From NCBI RefSeq assembly GCF_021730615.1, contig NZ_JAJLMN010000001.1, forward strand, positions 868,001-932,000: DNA of 64,000 nucleotides. Reading direction: 5' to 3'. A program made the translations under genes and the position numbers. The first letter of the stretch is position 1. Each line of letters opens with the position of its first letter. The DNA comes from Lichenibacterium dinghuense (GTDB lineage: Bacteria; Pseudomonadota; Alphaproteobacteria; Rhizobiales; Beijerinckiaceae). The notes below the pieces were generated by a model, which saw nothing but the letters and a program-made list of their open reading frames with translations, searched no databases and had not been told where the DNA came from. Shown here piece by piece: positions 60,514-64,000 of this stretch.

Positions 60514-62345
60514 GTGCGGCGTCCGTCCCGGCCGTGCCGGAATCGGCGCATCCGTCCAAGGTGGCGGACCCGTCGAAGGCGGCCGCGCGCGCCGCGGGGC
60601 CCACGGTCTCCGACATCCTGCTCGACTACCTCGCCCTCGAAGGCGTCACGCACCTGTTCGGGATACCGGGCGGGGGCGTCGCGAACCTCCTCAACGCGCT
60701 GAGGCTGCGCGAGGCGGAGTTCAGCTACGTCATCTGCAAGCAGGAGACCGGCGCCGCATACATGGCAGACGGCTTCCATCGCGTCACCGGCCGGCTCGGC
60801 GTGGTCCTCGTGACCACGGGGCCGGGAGCGCTCAACGCCCTCACGGGCGCCATGAACGCGCAGGCGGACCGTTCCGCCGTGCTGACGATCACGGGGGAGG
60901 TCGCGGAACGGTATTTCGGCAAGGGCTACCTGCAGGCGGGCGCGGACGGCGACCTCGACGTCAACGCGATCTACAAGAACGCCGTCCGCTATTCGGCGCT
61001 GGTGGCCTCGCCCGACAGCTTCGCCACCCTGTTCACGGAAACCCTGAGGGTGTCGCTGTCGACGCCCTTCCAGGCCACCCACATCTCGCTGCCGGTGGAC
61101 GTCTCCAACATGACGCCCACGGACCCGATCGTGATGCCGGCCAGCCCCGAGCGGTACCGGTCCAAGCCCCGCTACGGCGACCGCCCGAAGACCGCGGAGG
61201 CGCTCGACCTGCTGCTGCGGGCGAAGCGGCCCCTGATCATGCTGGGCAACGGCAACCGCTTCGCCCTGCGGGGGGAGAGGCTCGGCCGCCTGCAGGGGCT
61301 CGTCGACACCTTCGCCATCCCGGTCATGACCACGCCGGACGGCAAGGCCCTGTTCCCCGAAGGCCACGCCATGGCGCTCCGCAACTACGGCATGGCGGGC
61401 TGCCCCTGGCCGACGAACTACATGAAGGCGTCCCAGGGCGGCCCGGCCTACGACGCGCTGCTGGTCGTCGGCTCCTCGCTCGGCGAACTCGCCACCAACA
61501 TGTGGGATACGCTGCTGGTCCCGAAGGGCCCCTTCATGCAGGTCGACGCCGACGTCGCGGTCGTGGGCCGGAACTTCCCGGTCGACCTCGGCATCGTGGC
61601 CGACGCCGCGCAGTTCTTCGACGACCTGTTCGAGGCGGCCGAGGGGCGGACGCCCGACGCCGAGGCGGTGGCGGAGCGGCGCGCCGCCGTCGCCCACCTC
61701 AAACGGCGCGTCCCCGAGTGGGACGATCCGGCGAAGCGGGACTCCGACGCCGTCCCGGTGCTGCCCCAGGCGGCGATGCGGGTGGTCAACGAGCTCCTCC
61801 CGAGCGGCAGCCACGTCTTCGTGGACTGCGCCAACTGCGTGGGGTGGTCGCTCAACGACCTCGCCTTCGACCCGCCGACGCAGATGCACCTGTCGCTCGA
61901 CATGGGCCCGCTCGGCTTCGGCGTGTGCGGCGTCATCGGCGGCAAGTTCGGCGCGCCCGACCGCGTCTGCCTCGCCATCGTGGGCGACGGGGCCTTCCTG
62001 ATGCACGGGACCGAGGTATCCACCGCGGCGCGCTACGGGATCGGGGCGATCTGGATCGTGCTCGACAACAACGATCTCGCCATGGTCAGCCAGGGCAACG
62101 CCCACTTCTTCCCCGAGCCCAAGCAGCCGTCGTGGACCGACTATTACGGCCTCGGCCGGCCCGACATCGCCGCGGTCGCGGCGGGGCTCGGCGCCGACAG
62201 CTACCGCGTCAACAGCGCGTCCGGCCTGAGGGACGCGCTGCACAAGGCGATCAAGCGTTCGGATCAGTCGAGGCGGCCGCAGGTGATCGCGCTCGAGATC
62301 GACCGGTCCGAGGTGCCCCCGTACTACGTGCCCGTGCCGACCTGA
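60510..62345 (+). CDS. ThDP-dependent enzyme, acetolactate synthase-like
   Basis: 611 residues from GTG 60510, overlapping the upstream stop (GTGA). N-terminal Pyr domain: ILLDYLALEGVTHLFGIPGGGVANLLNAL and the catalytic Glu in ICKQETGAAYMADGFHRVTG (about Glu79). The central domain is degenerate. The PP domain has the ThDP/Mg motif VGDGAFLMHG...LDNND (GDG near 492, NN near 520). It groups with the acetolactate synthase/benzoylformate decarboxylase superfamily. No regulatory subunit gene follows, so branched-chain synthesis is unlikely; decarboxylation or acyloin coupling of a keto acid fits the neighbouring oxidases. Confidence 0.88.
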   Translation: MSAASVPAVPESAHPSKVADPSKAAARAAGPTVSDILLDYLALEGVTHLFGIPGGGVANLLNALRLREAEFSYVICKQETGAAYMADGFHRVTGRLGVVLVTTGPGALNALTGAMNAQADRSAVLTITGEVAERYFGKGYLQAGADGDLDVNAIYKNAVRYSALVASPDSFATLFTETLRVSLSTPFQATHISLPVDVSNMTPTDPIVMPASPERYRSKPRYGDRPKTAEALDLLLRAKRPLIMLGNGNRFALRGERLGRLQGLVDTFAIPVMTTPDGKALFPEGHAMALRNYGMAGCPWPTNYMKASQGGPAYDALLVVGSSLGELATNMWDTLLVPKGPFMQVDADVAVVGRNFPVDLGIVADAAQFFDDLFEAAEGRTPDAEAVAERRAAVAHLKRRVPEWDDPAKRDSDAVPVLPQAAMRVVNELLPSGSHVFVDCANCVGWSLNDLAFDPPTQMHLSLDMGPLGFGVCGVIGGKFGAPDRVCLAIVGDGAFLMHGTEVSTAARYGIGAIWIVLDNNDLAMVSQGNAHFFPEPKQPSWTDYYGLGRPDIAAVAAGLGADSYRVNSASGLRDALHKAIKRSDQSRRPQVIALEIDRSEVPPYYVPVPT

Positions 62346-62369
62346 TATCGCCGCGACGGGCGGACGAGC

Positions 62370-63404
62370 GTGTCGGACGGGGTGGAGACAGCGACGATGG
62401 GACCCGCGATCACCGGCCTGGGATTCAGCGTCCCGGGCAAGCTGCGCACCAACGACGACCCCGTCTTCGCCTGGATCAAGCAGAACCACCCGGCCTATGC
62501 CGACAGCTTCAAGGGGTTCCGGGACCGGCGCATCCTCGCGGAGGGGAAGGCGCTGTCGGCCCTGATGAGCCGGGCGGCCCTCGCCGCCCTGGCGGACGCC
62601 GGGGTCGCCGCCGACGAGGTCGGCCTGATCCTCGGGCTGGGGTCGGTGGGCCCGCTGACCTCGCCCAACGTCCTCGCCGAGGTGCACCGGGACGTCGGCC
62701 TCCCGCGCGGCTGCCAGATCATCCCGCTCGAGACCGAGCACACCGTCTTCAACGACGCGCTCGTCGTCGCGGACGCCATGCTGCGCTCGCGCCCGGGGCT
62801 GCGCAACGCGCTCGTGGTCTGCGGCTGCGACTGGTCGCGCCACGTCAGCTATCACGAGGCGACCTGCATCGGCGCGGCGGACGGCGCCGGTGCCGCCGTG
62901 GTGTCGCTGACGGACGACCCCTCGTGCTTCCGCGTCGTGGACAGCGCCGTGGAGACCGACACGAGCTTCGTGGGTGCGATGCGCATGGCGGCGCGGGCCA
63001 CGGGGATCGCCGAACCGGCGGCGCCCTACGACCCGACGCTCTACACGACGCCCCTCATGTACTACGGCGAGGAGGCCCAGAAGGCCTTTCAAACCTTCGG
63101 GGTCGGCGTCCCGCCGCGGCTCATCGCCGAACTGCTCGCGCGCAACGCGCTGTCCGCCGCGGAGATCTGCCTCATCGCCCACCAGGCGAGTTCGGTGCTG
63201 ACGGACGCTTGGCTGTCCGCGGTCGGGCCCGGGCAGTTCCTGACCACGATCGAGAGCTACGCCAACATGACGATCGCCTCGGTGCCGGTGACGCTCGCCT
63301 CGCGGTACGGGGAGATCGAGACGTCCCGCCTGGTCCTCCTCACGCTCGGCATGCAGCAGCAGGCGTCGGCCGTGCTGCTCGCGCGAGATCCTCTGCCGTC
63401 GTGA
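62370..63404 (+). CDS. KAS III-fold protein with Cys-to-His change
   Basis: 344 residues, 24 bases after the ThDP enzyme. It has the thiolase fold of 3-oxoacyl-ACP synthase III: DRRILAEGK, a domain repeat and the C-terminal catalytic His in LIAHQASSVL (His271) and Asn in SYANMTIASVPVTL (Asn299). Aligned without gaps from GCQIIPLE to the FabH segment around its active Cys, the Cys position is His124 (ETEHTVFNDAL). Normal acyl-Cys chemistry is therefore not expected. It may catalyse decarboxylation, condensation with a free substrate or acyl transfer. Last gene of the set. Confidence 0.82.
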   Translation: MSDGVETATMGPAITGLGFSVPGKLRTNDDPVFAWIKQNHPAYADSFKGFRDRRILAEGKALSALMSRAALAALADAGVAADEVGLILGLGSVGPLTSPNVLAEVHRDVGLPRGCQIIPLETEHTVFNDALVVADAMLRSRPGLRNALVVCGCDWSRHVSYHEATCIGAADGAGAAVVSLTDDPSCFRVVDSAVETDTSFVGAMRMAARATGIAEPAAPYDPTLYTTPLMYYGEEAQKAFQTFGVGVPPRLIAELLARNALSAAEICLIAHQASSVLTDAWLSAVGPGQFLTTIESYANMTIASVPVTLASRYGEIETSRLVLLTLGMQQQASAVLLARDPLPS

Positions 63405-63408
63405 GCCG

Positions 63409-63789
63409 TCACGCGGCCGGGCGCCGGGCCCAGTGGTCGAAGGCGAGCCTCTGCCGTTCCGCGACGAAGGCCTCGGCGGCGGGACCCGACCAGGGCCCGG
63501 CATAGCCCAGCCGTTCCGGGCGCCCCCCGACCCACCATCCCTGGCCCGGCAGGCCGTCGGCCTTGCGCACGACGAGCACGGCCAGCTCCGGCTCCCCTCG
63601 GGCCCGGGCGGCATCGTCGACGGCGTCCAGGGTCTTGCAGACGGCCCGCATCTTGGGGCGGCTGAAGCGGTGTCCGAGCGCGTCGAGCAGCTCGGAATAG
63701 GTCATCGCCCGCCCTCCGCGCGCCGAGGCGATCAGCACGGCGCGGACGTGGGCGACGTCGGACAGAGGCACGGTCGCGAGATCGTCCAT
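63409..63789 (-). CDS. Hypothetical alphaproteobacterial protein
   Basis: 126 residues from ATG 63789. The first half looks like a small winged helix (DVAHVRAVLIASARGGRAMTYSELLDALGHRFSRPKMRAVCKTLDAVD); the second (ELAVLVVRKADGLPGQGWWVG) is strand-rich and ends in a basic tail. I know no named family. It ends 5 bases from the convergent KAS III-like gene. Confidence 0.7.
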   Translation of the reverse strand: MDDLATVPLSDVAHVRAVLIASARGGRAMTYSELLDALGHRFSRPKMRAVCKTLDAVDDAARARGEPELAVLVVRKADGLPGQGWWVGGRPERLGYAGPWSGPAAEAFVAERQRLAFDHWARRPAA

Positions 63790-64000
63790 CGGCGCTCCTT
63801 CTCCCCGGCGCCTCCCGGACGGGCCCGGAGGCGGCCGCCATCCCGCGCCGCACGGCCCGTCGACAACGCCTCCGGCGGGGCCACGGTGCCGATGGCTGCG
63901 TCGCTTCCCGGCATCGGCGACCCGCGGGACGGCGGCCGGACCTTGCGCGGAAGCGCCGTTGCGGTCACGACACCGGGGAGCAACACGAGCGGGAGCCCTC
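63790..64000. other. Right-end stretch with no supported gene
   Basis: 211 bases upstream of the hypothetical gene. Short frames here lack ribosome-binding sites and protein-like composition. Presumably its promoter region plus the edge of a gene beyond the window; nothing specific seen. Confidence 0.4.

Noticed and set aside
63732-63986. Minus-strand frame at the right end
   Set aside because: It overlaps the start of the better-supported gene at 63409-63789 and shows no domain.

Overview
The window comes from a high-GC alphaproteobacterial chromosome, most likely Hyphomicrobiales (Methylobacteriaceae/Beijerinckiaceae-like). This is an inference from gene content and codon use: an eryA/eryB-type polyol operon with a DUF2291 protein and a ribose-type ABC importer, urease accessory genes, radical SAM and glycan-type methyltransferases, a P63C-type phage protein, and roughly 70% GC in nearly every gene. 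No rRNA, CRISPR array or complete transposon was seen.

Layout. (1) 1-2.85 kb is a lower-GC accessory patch: an XRE regulator with an inverted repeat just upstream, a tRNA-like remnant, a P63C-domain protein, small hypothetical genes and two rho-independent terminators without obvious genes in front of them. (2) 3.0-8.7 kb holds a cytochrome b561 / molybdopterin oxidoreductase / periplasmic protein trio, then a tightly packed set (DUF2064 transferase, PLP aminotransferase, shortened membrane protein, radical SAM/SPASM protein). (3) 8.9-14.6 kb holds a DUF4239-like membrane protein, two paralogous alpha/beta hydrolases flanking an NTF2-like protein, and LysR and AraC regulators. (4) 14.8-15.7 kb is a broken IS256-family transposase. 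(5) 15.8-26.1 kb is mostly housekeeping: porin, Na+/H+ antiporter, GNAT acetyltransferase, mtaB, dapF, small secreted proteins, ureEFG, DUF29 and an ABM monooxygenase. (6) 26.3-34.4 kb is envelope-related: a large membrane protein, two methyltransferases with glycosyltransferase-type sequence marks, a MotA/MotB-like (ZorAB-like) proton-channel pair, a flavin reductase and a secreted protein. (7) clpB lies at 34.6-37.3 kb. (8) 37.6-48.2 kb is a polyol catabolism and uptake locus: dhaL and dhaK run leftwards; a SorC/EryD-type regulator, a 14-codon leader ORF, eryA-type kinase, eryB/glpD-type dehydrogenase, DUF2291 protein, ABC ATPase, permease and binding protein run rightwards. Two copies of a ~112-116-bp palindromic repeat flank its parts. 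(9) 48.3-50.1 kb holds a hydratase-family protein and an SDR oxidoreductase.

(10) 50.2-63.4 kb is the most unusual part. A 1975-residue soluble hybrid histidine kinase (pseudokinase, AAA ATPase, helical region, GAF, HisKA/HATPase, receiver, Hpt) converges on an OmpR/TorR-like response regulator. The regulator diverges from a four-gene set: two FAD amine oxidases, an acetolactate-synthase-like ThDP enzyme and a KAS III-fold protein whose catalytic Cys position is His. Ten-base direct repeats resembling TorR boxes lie in the divergent promoter. My reading is a dedicated two-component system controlling an uncharacterised small-molecule pathway: amino-acid oxidation to keto acids, then C-C bond formation by the ThDP enzyme and an acyl or coupling step by the KAS III-like protein. 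The genes, motifs and repeats are visible directly; the pathway is inference.
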